A stretch of 64,000 nt of DNA from Bacteroidota bacterium (GCA_023424015.1 JAFAEM010000022.1:186001-250000); one strand, 5' to 3'; counted from the first letter of the stretch, positions 1-9,618 are shown. A program made the numbers and translations. Notes: generated by a model from the letters alone, not told the origin.

Positions 1-1
1 A

Positions 2-1639
2 GGCCTGGCATCGCTTTATAATGGTATGCAGTCCAACTACCTTTTTGAAGGACTCATACGATATGAAGACGAGATTATGGATGGCCACAGAATTAATATA
101 GTTGGAGGTGCCACCGCGCAAAAGTTTGTCCGCTATAACAGCGAAACACATGGTACCGGCTTCCCCACTGATGCTACCACATCTTTCAATTTCGCGCTTG
201 CTGATCGAGCCTCGCTGGTTTCAGAAAGCTACAAGTCTGCCAACCAACTTCTTTCCTATATCGCGCGGGTGAACTACAATTTGAAAGACAGATACCTTTT
301 GACTGCTACTTTCCGGGCTGATGGTTCGAGCCGTTTTGGTGAAGACAACCGTTTTGGTTACTTCCCATCCTTGTCACTAGGATGGCAGATACACCAGGAA
401 AAGTTCTTTGGCTCACTGCTGAATACGGTGAATATGTTAAAGATGCGGGTGAGCTGGGGTCAAACCGGTAACCAGGATATTGGGAACTATACCTCACTTT
501 CCACTTATGCTTCGATCAACCCCGATATTTATGTAGGGACAAGGCAAAGCTATGTTTTGGACGATCAACTGATCACCACACTCAATCCCCTGCGGATTCC
601 AAACCCAGAATTGAAATGGGAAACAACAACTCAATACAACCTGGGCCTGGATTTCGCATTATGGAAGAACCGAATCACAGGTTCCATAGACTGGTATCGT
701 AAAGTAACGGATGATATGCTGATCGATCTACCTGTGCCATCGGAGAGCGGTTTTAATAAAAAGCTTTCAAATATAGGTAGTATGCAGAACACAGGATTTG
801 AGTTTGCCGTTTCTTCAAACAACCTGCGGACAAAAGACTTTACATGGCGTTCAGATCTCAATTTTTCCACGCTGAAGAACGAGGTTACATCACTGGGTAG
901 TATTAATAGTATTATTACAGGTAGCATGACCTCGGAGCACAGCAATGTGGCCATCATTACACCAGGCTCACCAGTTTGGTCCTACTATGGGTATGAAGTT
1001 ATCGGTATCTGGCAGCAGGGTGACGATTTATCATCGATCTCAAATGTAAAAGAGCCAGGGCATTTCAAATTCAGGGACCAGGATAAAAATGGCGTGATCA
1101 ATTCGAATGACCGTGTGATCCTTGGCAACTCTTTTCCAAAATTTACATGGGGCTTTGGAAACACATTAAGTTATAAAAATCTGAGTCTTTATTTCTTTTT
1201 CCAGGGAGTATCCGGACTTAAGATGTTCAACGGTACATTGCTGGAAACGTACTGGCCGAGAGGTGGAAGACTACGTGCCAACAGGCTCGCCGAGCCTTTC
1301 AATAACCGTTGGACCGCCCAGAATCCTACCAACGATCAGCCCTCTTTTGTGAAAATGACCACGCAGACAGCACAGGCCATTAATTCAAAAACAGTTGTTG
1401 ATGCATCATATGCAAAACTGCAGACCGTCAGGTTAAGTTACGATCTGTCAAGAAAGGTATTGAAGAAAAAAGTTCGCTCATTTGAGCTATACCTTACAGG
1501 CCAGAACCTGATAACGTTCTCCGATTACGAAGGTTACGATCCGGCGCTAAACCCGAACGGTAACTCCTACTTCAGGATTGACTGGAACGGGTATCCGTCG
1601 TCAAGGTCGTTTGTATTTGGAATCAATATTGGTTTGTAA
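2..1639 (+). CDS. SusC/RagA-family TonB-linked outer membrane protein (C-terminal part)
   Basis: This frame is open from the first bases of the window, so only the last 545 or so residues of a protein of about 1000 are present. It is the beta-barrel half of a SusC-type TonB-dependent transporter, which imports large or complex nutrients across the outer membrane with a SusD partner. Diagnostic stretches are LTATFRADGSSRFG, RVSWGQTGNQDIGNYTS and the C-terminal barrel end around RSFVFGINIGL. The plug domain, signal peptide and any carboxypeptidase-like N-terminal domain lie outside the window. A SusD gene starts 21 bases downstream, so the pair is surely co-transcribed. The substrate cannot be read from the barrel; neighbouring oxygenases and phosphatases suggest a phosphorus-containing compound or decorated glycan (inference). 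Confidence 0.95.
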   Translation, partial: GLASLYNGMQSNYLFEGLIRYEDEIMDGHRINIVGGATAQKFVRYNSETHGTGFPTDATTSFNFALADRASLVSESYKSANQLLSYIARVNYNLKDRYLLTATFRADGSSRFGEDNRFGYFPSLSLGWQIHQEKFFGSLLNTVNMLKMRVSWGQTGNQDIGNYTSLSTYASINPDIYVGTRQSYVLDDQLITTLNPLRIPNPELKWETTTQYNLGLDFALWKNRITGSIDWYRKVTDDMLIDLPVPSESGFNKKLSNIGSMQNTGFEFAVSSNNLRTKDFTWRSDLNFSTLKNEVTSLGSINSIITGSMTSEHSNVAIITPGSPVWSYYGYEVIGIWQQGDDLSSISNVKEPGHFKFRDQDKNGVINSNDRVILGNSFPKFTWGFGNTLSYKNLSLYFFFQGVSGLKMFNGTLLETYWPRGGRLRANRLAEPFNNRWTAQNPTNDQPSFVKMTTQTAQAINSKTVVDASYAKLQTVRLSYDLSRKVLKKKVRSFELYLTGQNLITFSDYEGYDPALNPNGNSYFRIDWNGYPSSRSFVFGINIGL

Positions 1640-1660
1640 AAAAACTTAAAGCAAAGTATT

Positions 1661-3130
1661 ATGAAACTTAGCAAGATCATATTTTCCGGGATTTGCATGC
1701 TGGTGTTATTGCAGATGTATAGCTGCAAAAAATTCCTGGAGCCCAAAATTTATTCTGAGACCACACCAGAAAACCTGTTCAAGTCGCTAAAGGGTGTGGA
1801 ATCAGTACTTTATGGCGCTTATGCCAAACTCGCTGAGATGCCTGGTAGCAATATTGCCGTGATCTCCACCATGCTGGAGGAAAACAGCGGTGATTTTATA
1901 CATTCTAATAATGCCGATGTTGTCAATTTCAAGCGCTTTATCCTTGATCCGGCTACCCCGGGTCATTGGGATAAACTATGGCTTTTACCATTTGAAGGTA
2001 TCCGGAATGCCAATATAATTCTTGAGAATATTGAAGACGCGGAAATAAATGATGCTTCTAAGACCATGATAAAGGCAGAAGCACATTTTATCAGGGCGGT
2101 CAGTTATTTCAGGCTATACATGCGATACGGCCCCGTACCCCTTCGTACCAATACATTGCAGGAACTGGAATTGCCACGTGCGAGTGAAGATGAAATGACA
2201 ACGTTTATTGAAAACGAATTGAAAACTTCGCTTGATGGTCTGCCCCAGGCGCGGCAGGAACTTGCATACGGGCGTGCCAACAAGGGGGCAGCGCTTGGTT
2301 ATCTCATGAAACTGAGTCTTGCGACCAAGCAATGGCAAAAAGTGTTGGACTATTCAAAGCAGATCATGGATCTGAATGTGTATGATCTCTTCCCTAATTA
2401 TTTTACATTATTTTTTGTCGCCAACGAAAGAAATGAGGAACTGATCTGGGTAAGACCAGCCAAGGCTGATCTAAACAGAACAGCCGCAAATACTTTTATG
2501 AATATTGCCTACCCGCCATCATTCAAGAGGCATCCTGCAACCGGTTTTGAGTTCCCGGCTGGTGCGTCTATCTTCAGTGGTGGCCTATATATGTACGACG
2601 CCGCGTACAATTCTTTCCCTGCAAATGATAAAAGAAAGGATCTGATTATCTCGGAATATATCAACCAGGCTGGTAACCTGATCAACCTCACAGCGAATGC
2701 CAATAGCAGGGCAGTGTTCAAATACTGGCCCGACGAAGATTATATAGGACCAGCCTATGGCAATGATATTCCAGAGATCAGGTATGCAGATGTTCTGCTC
2801 TCGAGGGCAGAGGCAATGAATGAGCTGAATGGACCAACACAGGAAGCGATCGACCTGATAAACCTCGTACGAGACCGTGCCGGGGTTGATGCTCTGTTGC
2901 TGGTCGATTTCCCAACCAAGGAAAGCCTGCGTGATCACCTGCTTGATGAAAGAGGTTGGGAATTTTATCTCGAGGGGCAGAGAAGACACGATCTTATTCG
3001 CCATGGTAAGTTTATTGAAAGAGCGCAGCAACGCGGTCAACCTGCACAGCCACATCATGTGCGGATGCCAATCCCAACCTTCGCCCTGGAAGCTAATCCA
3101 AAGCTTACTCAAAACAATGGATATAACTAA
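1661..3130 (+). CDS. SusD/RagB-family nutrient-binding outer membrane lipoprotein
   Basis: A 489-residue SusD-type lipoprotein that caps the SusC channel on the cell surface and binds its substrate. The signal peptide ends in a lipobox with the acylated cysteine at about residue 22 (MYSCKKFLEP). The C-terminal half has the family hallmarks: RYADVLLSRAEAMNEL, IDLINLVRDRAGV and LLDERGWEFYLEGQRRHDL. Length is at the short end of the family range. It follows SusC by 21 bases and precedes a PhyH oxygenase by 31 bases, so it belongs to the same transcript. Ligand specificity is not evident from sequence. Confidence 0.95.
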   Translation: MKLSKIIFSGICMLVLLQMYSCKKFLEPKIYSETTPENLFKSLKGVESVLYGAYAKLAEMPGSNIAVISTMLEENSGDFIHSNNADVVNFKRFILDPATPGHWDKLWLLPFEGIRNANIILENIEDAEINDASKTMIKAEAHFIRAVSYFRLYMRYGPVPLRTNTLQELELPRASEDEMTTFIENELKTSLDGLPQARQELAYGRANKGAALGYLMKLSLATKQWQKVLDYSKQIMDLNVYDLFPNYFTLFFVANERNEELIWVRPAKADLNRTAANTFMNIAYPPSFKRHPATGFEFPAGASIFSGGLYMYDAAYNSFPANDKRKDLIISEYINQAGNLINLTANANSRAVFKYWPDEDYIGPAYGNDIPEIRYADVLLSRAEAMNELNGPTQEAIDLINLVRDRAGVDALLLVDFPTKESLRDHLLDERGWEFYLEGQRRHDLIRHGKFIERAQQRGQPAQPHHVRMPIPTFALEANPKLTQNNGYN

Positions 3131-3161
3131 GTCCTTGTTTAATGATAATTTATATTGTATT

Positions 3162-3932
3162 ATGAAGATCACAAATGCGCAAAAGGAACATTATAGACAA
3201 GAAGGTTATATGATCGTTCCGGGCTTTCTGAATGCAGCGGAGCTGGAAGCGGTAAGAAAAGCCTGTGACCAAAGCATCCATGACCTGGAATCTGAAATGC
3301 GCGCTAAGGGTGTAACACGAGACCGGATCAATGTACTTGGGAAGAAGTACTTTGTTCTAAACCCGAGAAAACAACAGACTGTATTGAGTGATATTGTTTT
3401 TAGTGAGAAAGCCGCTGAAGTTTGCCGGGCCACCATTGGTGATAAGGCTTATTTGCACAATGAACAATTTGTAGTTAAGATGACAGATACAGAGACAAGT
3501 TTTGCCTGGCACCAGGATAGCGGGTATTCTGTATACCAGGGTGGCGCTGCCAGGCACAAACCCTATATCACGTTTTGGATTGCCCTGGATGATATGAGCG
3601 TATCCAATGGAACGATCTCAGTATTACCATTCAGCCGTGCGGGTTCAAAAGACTTAGCAGAGCATGTGTGGGTGGAGGAGCAAAACGCTATGGTTGGCTA
3701 CCAGGGTGAAGATCCCGGAGATCCTGTTGAAGTGCCTGCCGGAACCCTGGTGGCATTTTCCAGTTTTTTGTTTCACAAAAGTGGTGCGAACATTACAGAC
3801 AAACCGAGACGCAGTTATTTTGTTGCATATACGCCGGAACTTTTTACACACGCTGACGTGTCGAAAGGTATTTATAGCAGTGGCGAGCCGCTATTGGTAA
3901 ATGGAAATGTATCATTGGCTCAAAATATTTGA
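3162..3932 (+). CDS. PhyH-family Fe(II)/2-oxoglutarate oxygenase (first of two)
   Basis: A 256-residue member of the phytanoyl-CoA dioxygenase family, cytoplasmic (no signal peptide). These enzymes hydroxylate small organic substrates using Fe(II), O2 and 2-oxoglutarate. The iron triad is visible as H117-x-D119 (FAWHQDSGY) and H205 (FLFHKSGAN), with R216 eleven residues later placed to bind 2-oxoglutarate. The open frame extends upstream into susD, but the ATG at 3162 was chosen because the family's N-terminal pattern (QKEHYRQEGYMIVPGFL) begins just after it and it clears the susD stop. The family includes the 2-aminoethylphosphonate oxygenase PhnY*, relevant given the PhnA-like gene downstream, but substrate assignment from sequence alone is not safe. 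A second, diverged PhyH gene lies at 7448. Confidence 0.9.
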   Translation: MKITNAQKEHYRQEGYMIVPGFLNAAELEAVRKACDQSIHDLESEMRAKGVTRDRINVLGKKYFVLNPRKQQTVLSDIVFSEKAAEVCRATIGDKAYLHNEQFVVKMTDTETSFAWHQDSGYSVYQGGAARHKPYITFWIALDDMSVSNGTISVLPFSRAGSKDLAEHVWVEEQNAMVGYQGEDPGDPVEVPAGTLVAFSSFLFHKSGANITDKPRRSYFVAYTPELFTHADVSKGIYSSGEPLLVNGNVSLAQNI

Positions 3933-3953
3933 ACCTAATATTAGAAATCAGGA

Positions 3954-6134
3954 ATGAAACTAAACCGTAGAAAGTTTATTGCACTATCCGTATCCAGTGT
4001 ACCCGCGATTGGGGCGCTCACACAACTACGTAATGGACCTGTTGCGGCAGAAAAATTAGTAGCTGCTGTACTGGAAAGTACAGATTCAAAAACCCTGAAG
4101 ATGACCGGCGCAGCGATGATGCTGAAACGTGCCGGTTTTGAGGTGATCAGCCTCACACCGGAGATGATCAGTAAGGATATGTCTGTGAGTGCGATGGTCA
4201 TGAATTATGAAGACCGTGAACAGAAAGCAGAAGTGCAGGAAAGAATGGCTAACCCAAGGTATCAGTTTCCTGTAGGGCCTGATATCTCTAAAATAGACCT
4301 CTTGTTTTTTGGAACCTTTACCAATGCATACCAACCTTACCAGGATTTCATGCGTCGATATGCGGAGCAGATCCCCGGTTTTGTCAGCAAGGGTGGTGTG
4401 ATGGTAGAGATGTCGCAATGGGGGCGGTATTCTTCTATGCATCCACCATATCTTCCAGCAGGCATGAAGTTAGTACGTGAAACATGGTCAGGCACCGATG
4501 AGCTTATTGCAGTAGATAAAGAACACGCTTTCATAAGGAAATGGCTCAATGGCAATGAGGATGCTCTTCAGTTCCCTAAACAACCACGCCGGCCGGAAGT
4601 GATCTATGATGGACGCAGGAGTTGGGAAAGTATCGCGGAGTGGGATGGTATGCGTTTGTTGATCGGTGCGGGTGGTGGTTATAAAAAAGGTGCGAAGATT
4701 CCCGGGCGGGCCGCCTTGCTGGAAGGTCAACATGGTGATGGACGATACCTGATCAGCTCACTTTGGCTTGATAAGTTATTTGATGAGAATGGAAATGAAA
4801 TGGCCGAGCCTGGCACCATATCCGCGGCTGAATCATTTTTTCATTCCCTTTACCAGTACACACTCGATATTAAAAGCCGAAAAGCAGCACGTCTGAAGCC
4901 AAGCTCCATGACACCTGAGCCATTGATCGGCCCGGCGTTAGGTCATATCGATCATCAACAGGCTGTTATTTGGATGCGGGGTGATACGGGCGGCAGATTT
5001 TCCCTTTCGTACTGGAAGAAAAACCAGGGCAGCAAAGCAGCCAGGAAGATTCAGGAGCAGGCACTTGCAGATAATGATTTTTGTATCAAGTGGCATCTTA
5101 ACGATCTGCAGGCCGATACAGATTACCAATATTCAGTTTCCAGGGATGGCGGAACTATGTTACCAGGAATGCCGCTGAGTTTCAAAACAGCAGCCTTACC
5201 TGGTGTTCCTGCTATTACTACAATTGCTTTTGGTTCATGTGTGGACATGAACGGCCGGTTCGGCGAACTTTGGCAACAGATATGGAAACATGGATCGGAT
5301 GGAATGGTACTGCTAGGTGATACGCCTTATATCGATAGCACACTGATTACGCAACAAAGAATAAAACACCGATATTTTCTTGCACAGGATGGACCATCAT
5401 TTCTTTCAAAAAAAATACCTTTTTGGGGCACCTGGGATGATCACGACTTTGGTGCCAATGACTCCGATGGAGGACTTCACAACCGTGAGACATCCAGGAA
5501 AGTATTCACAGAATACCGTGCATTGGTAAATTATGGCGAGAACAACGAAGGGATCTATACCCATTTCAGAAGAGGACCGGTAGAAGTTTTCATTCTTGAT
5601 ACCCGATATTTTGCGCGAACAGAACCTTCTTTTGCGTCGCCAGATAAACCTACCCTTATCGGCAAAAAGCAATGGGAGTGGCTGCAACGTGTTCTGAAAG
5701 CATCAACAGCACCATTCAAAATATTAGCTTGCGGTATGACCTGGGATTTGAAACTTCCCGCCACGGCGACACACGCCGACACCTGGGACAGTTTTGTATA
5801 TGAACGGGAAGCGATCATTGATTTCCTGGGTAAAGAAAAGATCAAGGGCGTCATGCTGGTTGGCGGTGATATACATTGTACTCATGTTATGAAATATGCA
5901 ACAGAGAAACGTATTGGTTATCCGCTGTACCATATAGTGACATCACCCATGCACGAACGGTTGATCAGGGAAAACGAGAACCTAAAGCATCCGGGATTAT
6001 TATTTGCCCGGGCAGAACCCAACTCATTCTTGAAAATTACCGTCAATACAAAGGTGGAACCCTGGATACTATCTGCTGATATCATTAATATTACCGGGCA
6101 GAATATTTACAGGCTTGTGATAGGCGGAGAGTAG
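3954..6134 (+). CDS. Tat-exported PhoD-like metallophosphatase with extra N-terminal domain
   Basis: A 726-residue protein with a twin-arginine signal (NRRKFIALS, residues 4-12), so exported folded. Residues about 420-726 are a PhoD-type metallophosphatase: SCVD near 429, GDTPY with D456, WDDHDFG at 494-500 and GGDIH at 647-651. A PhoD N-terminal Fn3-like stretch (about 320-415) precedes it. PhoD enzymes cleave phosphomonoesters and phosphodiesters outside the cytoplasm. Unusually, residues about 33-300 form an additional domain; LLFFGTFTNAYQPY and GFVSKGGVMVEMSQWG suggest a ThuA/class I amidotransferase-like alpha/beta fold, though no clear catalytic triad is seen. It starts 21 bases after the PhyH gene, within the same operon. 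The true substrate is unknown; a phosphorylated or phosphonate ester is plausible from context. Confidence 0.88.
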   Translation: MKLNRRKFIALSVSSVPAIGALTQLRNGPVAAEKLVAAVLESTDSKTLKMTGAAMMLKRAGFEVISLTPEMISKDMSVSAMVMNYEDREQKAEVQERMANPRYQFPVGPDISKIDLLFFGTFTNAYQPYQDFMRRYAEQIPGFVSKGGVMVEMSQWGRYSSMHPPYLPAGMKLVRETWSGTDELIAVDKEHAFIRKWLNGNEDALQFPKQPRRPEVIYDGRRSWESIAEWDGMRLLIGAGGGYKKGAKIPGRAALLEGQHGDGRYLISSLWLDKLFDENGNEMAEPGTISAAESFFHSLYQYTLDIKSRKAARLKPSSMTPEPLIGPALGHIDHQQAVIWMRGDTGGRFSLSYWKKNQGSKAARKIQEQALADNDFCIKWHLNDLQADTDYQYSVSRDGGTMLPGMPLSFKTAALPGVPAITTIAFGSCVDMNGRFGELWQQIWKHGSDGMVLLGDTPYIDSTLITQQRIKHRYFLAQDGPSFLSKKIPFWGTWDDHDFGANDSDGGLHNRETSRKVFTEYRALVNYGENNEGIYTHFRRGPVEVFILDTRYFARTEPSFASPDKPTLIGKKQWEWLQRVLKASTAPFKILACGMTWDLKLPATATHADTWDSFVYEREAIIDFLGKEKIKGVMLVGGDIHCTHVMKYATEKRIGYPLYHIVTSPMHERLIRENENLKHPGLLFARAEPNSFLKITVNTKVEPWILSADIINITGQNIYRLVIGGE

Positions 6135-6160
6135 ATCATATATAAAAAAACAAATGAACT

Positions 6161-7402
6161 ATGACCAAACTGATTCCCTTTAGAAACTTAGCGCTAAGAT
6201 GTACCGTATTTCTATGTGTATTATTATTATTATTTTCATGCCAGCCCTCCGCACAGATTTTAAATATAAATGGTGCAACAGGTTCAGTGGTTGCGTATAG
6301 TCCGGCGTCCACGAAGGTTTACCTTGGCTCACCCAGCCTGGCAGTTCTTCCTAATGGAGACTATATGGCTTCCCATGATATGTTTGGCCCTGAGAGTTCC
6401 GAATATGTTCAGGCCGTTTCGCGGATATATCGTTCTTCCGATAAAGGAAAAACATGGCGCCGCATTTCCGAAGTGAATGGTGCATTCTGGTCCAAATTGT
6501 TTGTACACCGTGATACATTATATTTTATGGGGACAGACAGGCACCATGGTACCCTGCTGATCAGGAAATCCGGTGATGGAGGTAAAACCTGGACCAAGCC
6601 TACCGGTACTCAAAATGGCCTTTTACTGGCAGGAGAATATCATTGCGCACCAACACCCATTGTCGAACACAAAGGCCGGATTTGGCGGGCAATGGAACTG
6701 GCTTATGGCCCGGTTAGGGTATGGGGAAAGAGGTACGGTACCTTTATGATGTCGGCGCCCGTAGACGCTGATCTGTTAAAAGCTTCCAGTTGGACAATCA
6801 GCGATTCCCTGCTGTTTGATTCCACCTATCTGAACGGTAACTTTCATGGTTGGTGCGAAGGAAATGCCGTGATCGACCGTGATGGAAATATTGCCAATAT
6901 TCTCCGCGTGGACGACCGTACTACCTTCGATGAAAAAGCTGCGATCGTAAAGGTCTCTGCTGACGGTAAACATTCTACCTTTGATCCAGCAACAGGATTT
7001 ATTCCATTCCCCGGCGGCAGCAAGAAATTTGTGGTTCATTTTGATGAAAAATCAGGATTGTACTGGACCCTGTCAAACTATATAACCAGGCAGTACTATG
7101 ATGAAGTGAGTAACTATCCCAAACGAATCCGGTCTTCCAGGGTACGTAATACGCTTGCATTATGTAGTTCACCGGATTTGTACAACTGGAAGGTCAATGA
7201 GATCATACTACAGGATACCAGTGTCGCCACGCATGGCTTTCAATATGTAGACTGGCAATTTGAAGGAGATGATATTATTTTTCTTTCCCGTACAGCCTAT
7301 GATGACAAAGAGGGTGGCGCGAATAATTGTCACGATTCAAATTTTATCACATTTCACCGTATTAAGAAATTCAGGGGTTTCAGTGATAAGCAGGTGAAAT
7401 AA
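6161..7402 (+). CDS. Sialidase-fold (BNR/Asp-box) lipoprotein
   Basis: A 413-residue predicted lipoprotein: hydrophobic signal ending LLLLFSC with the acylated Cys at 27. Two Asp-box motifs (SSDKGKTW at about 92-99 and SGDGGKTW at about 137-144) mark a six-bladed sialidase-type propeller, as in exo-alpha-sialidases and related glycoside hydrolases or lyases. I could not place the full arginine triad of true sialidases, so 'sialidase fold' is safer than 'sialidase'. It sits 26 bases after the PhoD-like gene. In a SusCD locus such surface lipoproteins usually process or bind the imported glycan; that role is inferred from context. Confidence 0.8.
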   Translation: MTKLIPFRNLALRCTVFLCVLLLLFSCQPSAQILNINGATGSVVAYSPASTKVYLGSPSLAVLPNGDYMASHDMFGPESSEYVQAVSRIYRSSDKGKTWRRISEVNGAFWSKLFVHRDTLYFMGTDRHHGTLLIRKSGDGGKTWTKPTGTQNGLLLAGEYHCAPTPIVEHKGRIWRAMELAYGPVRVWGKRYGTFMMSAPVDADLLKASSWTISDSLLFDSTYLNGNFHGWCEGNAVIDRDGNIANILRVDDRTTFDEKAAIVKVSADGKHSTFDPATGFIPFPGGSKKFVVHFDEKSGLYWTLSNYITRQYYDEVSNYPKRIRSSRVRNTLALCSSPDLYNWKVNEIILQDTSVATHGFQYVDWQFEGDDIIFLSRTAYDDKEGGANNCHDSNFITFHRIKKFRGFSDKQVK

Positions 7403-7447
7403 ACCTGGAAACATGACCAATTTATTATCGAATTAAAATTATAAGAT

Positions 7448-8374
7448 ATGAAAGTGATTTTTGAACCCAAGATCGCTGAACATGATCCATCGCTTTACCA
7501 GTCCGACAAGATTGCCACTACTATCGATGGATGGAATGCGATCAATGAGGATGTAGTGCGACAGTATGAACGTGATGGCTACCTGATCGTGGGTAATGCA
7601 TATAGTGTTGAAGAGGTAGAGCAGGCTAAAAAAGAACTCTCCGATATGACGCAGGCCGATGATCCGAAGTGTGAAAGTATATATTATGAAGGTGATATCA
7701 GGGAACTCATCCGATTGGATCAGGATGAAGTTAAGGACAATAAAGGCAAGCAACTGGCCATGGGTTCATTTGGAGAAAACCTGCCTGCGCTGCCTCCCAA
7801 AACCCGGGCCGCATTTGTCAGGAAATTTATGGGGTTCACGGAAACACACCCGCCATTAGGAAAGCTCGCTTATAAACCCGAGTTGCTTCATTTGATAAGC
7901 ACGTTAGCTGGCGCGAAGGATATAGAGCTTTTCCAGGAAATGGCCATGATCAAACCCCCGGGCGGTCGTGAAAAACCCTGGCACCAGGACCATGCTTATT
8001 TTAATTACCCGATAGATACTTCCATCATCGGTGTATGGATCGCGCTCGGAGATGTAAATGAAGAAAACGGTTGTATGTACCTGGTGCCGGGTATGCATAA
8101 ACAGGGACCCATACTCCATTTTATGCGCAGGGACTGGCAGATCTGCGATTCAGAAATATATGATACCCTCGCGGGCAAAACGGTATGCGCCCCGATGAAA
8201 GCTGGTGACGTGCTGATCTTCGATAGCAAGCTGCCCCACGGCACACCTAAAAACAAAACGGATAGTTACCGTTGGGCAGTACAACTTCACTATAAGGGTA
8301 CAAGATCTAAAACCTGGGAGGACGAGCAGAGGCTCAAAATCTTTGGCAGCGAAGGTAAAAATGTAAGCTGCTGA
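7448..8374 (+). CDS. PhyH-family Fe(II)/2-oxoglutarate oxygenase (second of two)
   Basis: A 308-residue cytoplasmic oxygenase of the phytanoyl-CoA dioxygenase family. The Fe(II) ligands are H179 and D181 (KPWHQDHAYFNY) and H254 (SKLPHGTPKN); R265, eleven residues later, fits the 2-oxoglutarate-binding position. Other family segments are IIGVWIALGDVNEENGCMYLVPGMHKQG and GDVLIFDSKLPHG. It is about 50 residues longer than, and clearly diverged from, the PhyH protein encoded at 3162, so the two probably act on different substrates or successive steps. It lies 45 bases after the sialidase-fold gene and 44 bases before the PhnA-like gene. Confidence 0.9.
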   Translation: MKVIFEPKIAEHDPSLYQSDKIATTIDGWNAINEDVVRQYERDGYLIVGNAYSVEEVEQAKKELSDMTQADDPKCESIYYEGDIRELIRLDQDEVKDNKGKQLAMGSFGENLPALPPKTRAAFVRKFMGFTETHPPLGKLAYKPELLHLISTLAGAKDIELFQEMAMIKPPGGREKPWHQDHAYFNYPIDTSIIGVWIALGDVNEENGCMYLVPGMHKQGPILHFMRRDWQICDSEIYDTLAGKTVCAPMKAGDVLIFDSKLPHGTPKNKTDSYRWAVQLHYKGTRSKTWEDEQRLKIFGSEGKNVSC

Positions 8375-8418
8375 GTTTGCCTTACCACTTATTATCTGGT
8401 ACTGTATAAAACAAAATC

Positions 8419-9618
8419 ATGAATCGGTATAAAATCACATTCGTGCTGGGAATATCGTTTTGCTTATTACAGCTGATAGTCAGTGCTCAGCAAAACCAAA
8501 AAGTGATTCCACGTCAACGGGTCATCGTTGTAATGATTGATGGGTTCGGGCCTGAATATTTTGCCGCCAGCGAAATGCCATTCCTGAAAAAGATCATGAA
8601 GGAAGGATTATACAAAGAAGTAGATGGCGTAATGCCTTCAGTTACTTCTGTGAATAATGCTTCGATCAATTGCGGCGTATTTCCTTCAGCCCATGGTATT
8701 GCAGGTAATACGTTTTATGATCTTGCTGATGGAAAGGAAAAGCTTATGGAAGATTCATCTTTATTGCTCGCCCCTACCATATTCCAAAGAGCAAAGAGAC
8801 ATGGAATACGATCAGCACTTTTCTCGAGCAAATTAAAGACGATTAAGATCTTGTCAAAGGGAGCCGAGATAGCCATCAGCCCCGAGATCGCAACAAAGGA
8901 ATGGATCGACGCTGCCGGACCGGTACCGGATAAATATACCAGTGAAGTGAACTATTGGACATGTCGCGCACTGATACATACGTTGAAAACCAAGCCAGAG
9001 ATAGGGTTATATTATCTGCATACAACAGACTACCCCATGCATATGTGGGAAGCGGCCGATCCGAGATCAAAGGCTCACCTCAAAGCACTTGATAGCTTGT
9101 TTCAGGCTATGATGATCGCAGCTCCCGACGCAGCCCTGTTAATTTCAGCCGATCACGGCATGAATCATAAATCAAGGGTTCTTGATATAAAAAATATACT
9201 ATCAGCCCGTGACATTTCAATCGTAACCGCTATTTCGCCATTAAAAGATCTTTATCCCAAGCACCATTCTGGTTTTGGTGGTATCTCTTACGTTTATCTT
9301 AAACAAAAGCAAGACCTGGAGCAGGTAAAAAAAATGCTGCAGGATATTCCCGGTGTAGAACAAATTTTGTCAGGAGAGGAATTTTCTAAAAAATACGGCC
9401 AGCGACATGACCGGGTTGGGGATCTCGTTGTATTTGGCGACAAGCAAACTGTTTTCGGGGATCTGGATAAAGATGTTCAGACAGAGCAGCTGGCTGAAAC
9501 TTATCGCACACATGGTTCGCTATATGAACTGAAAGTACCTATGTTTATCTATAATATAAAAACACCTGATCGTAGTTTTTTCAATAACAATGTGGACCTG
9601 GCCCGCTGGCTGTATTAG
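8419..9618 (+). CDS. Exported phosphonoacetate hydrolase (PhnA)-like enzyme, alkaline phosphatase superfamily
   Basis: A 399-residue alkaline-phosphatase-superfamily enzyme with a cleavable signal peptide (cut after about VSAQ, residue 24). Metal and catalytic residues are visible: D41 (MIDGFGPEY), nucleophile T76 (PSVTSVNN), D204-x3-H208 (TTDYPMHMW), D245-H246 (SADHGMNHK) and H365 (RTHGSLYELKVP). The layout follows phosphonoacetate hydrolase PhnA from end to end as I remember it, including HGIAGNTFYD after the nucleophile and a pair of lysines (K138, K140) 62 and 64 residues after it, the place where PhnA has the two lysines reported to contact the substrate carboxylate. PhnA cleaves the C-P bond of phosphonoacetate to acetate and phosphate, but is normally cytoplasmic; this one is exported. 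A related nucleotide or phosphodiester hydrolase is the alternative. Confidence 0.8.
   Translation: MNRYKITFVLGISFCLLQLIVSAQQNQKVIPRQRVIVVMIDGFGPEYFAASEMPFLKKIMKEGLYKEVDGVMPSVTSVNNASINCGVFPSAHGIAGNTFYDLADGKEKLMEDSSLLLAPTIFQRAKRHGIRSALFSSKLKTIKILSKGAEIAISPEIATKEWIDAAGPVPDKYTSEVNYWTCRALIHTLKTKPEIGLYYLHTTDYPMHMWEAADPRSKAHLKALDSLFQAMMIAAPDAALLISADHGMNHKSRVLDIKNILSARDISIVTAISPLKDLYPKHHSGFGGISYVYLKQKQDLEQVKKMLQDIPGVEQILSGEEFSKKYGQRHDRVGDLVVFGDKQTVFGDLDKDVQTEQLAETYRTHGSLYELKVPMFIYNIKTPDRSFFNNNVDLARWLY

Noticed and set aside
2877..3161. Upstream extension of the first PhyH gene into susD
   Set aside because: The extension overlaps conserved susD sequence in another frame and precedes the PhyH family start; the ATG at 3162 is preferred.
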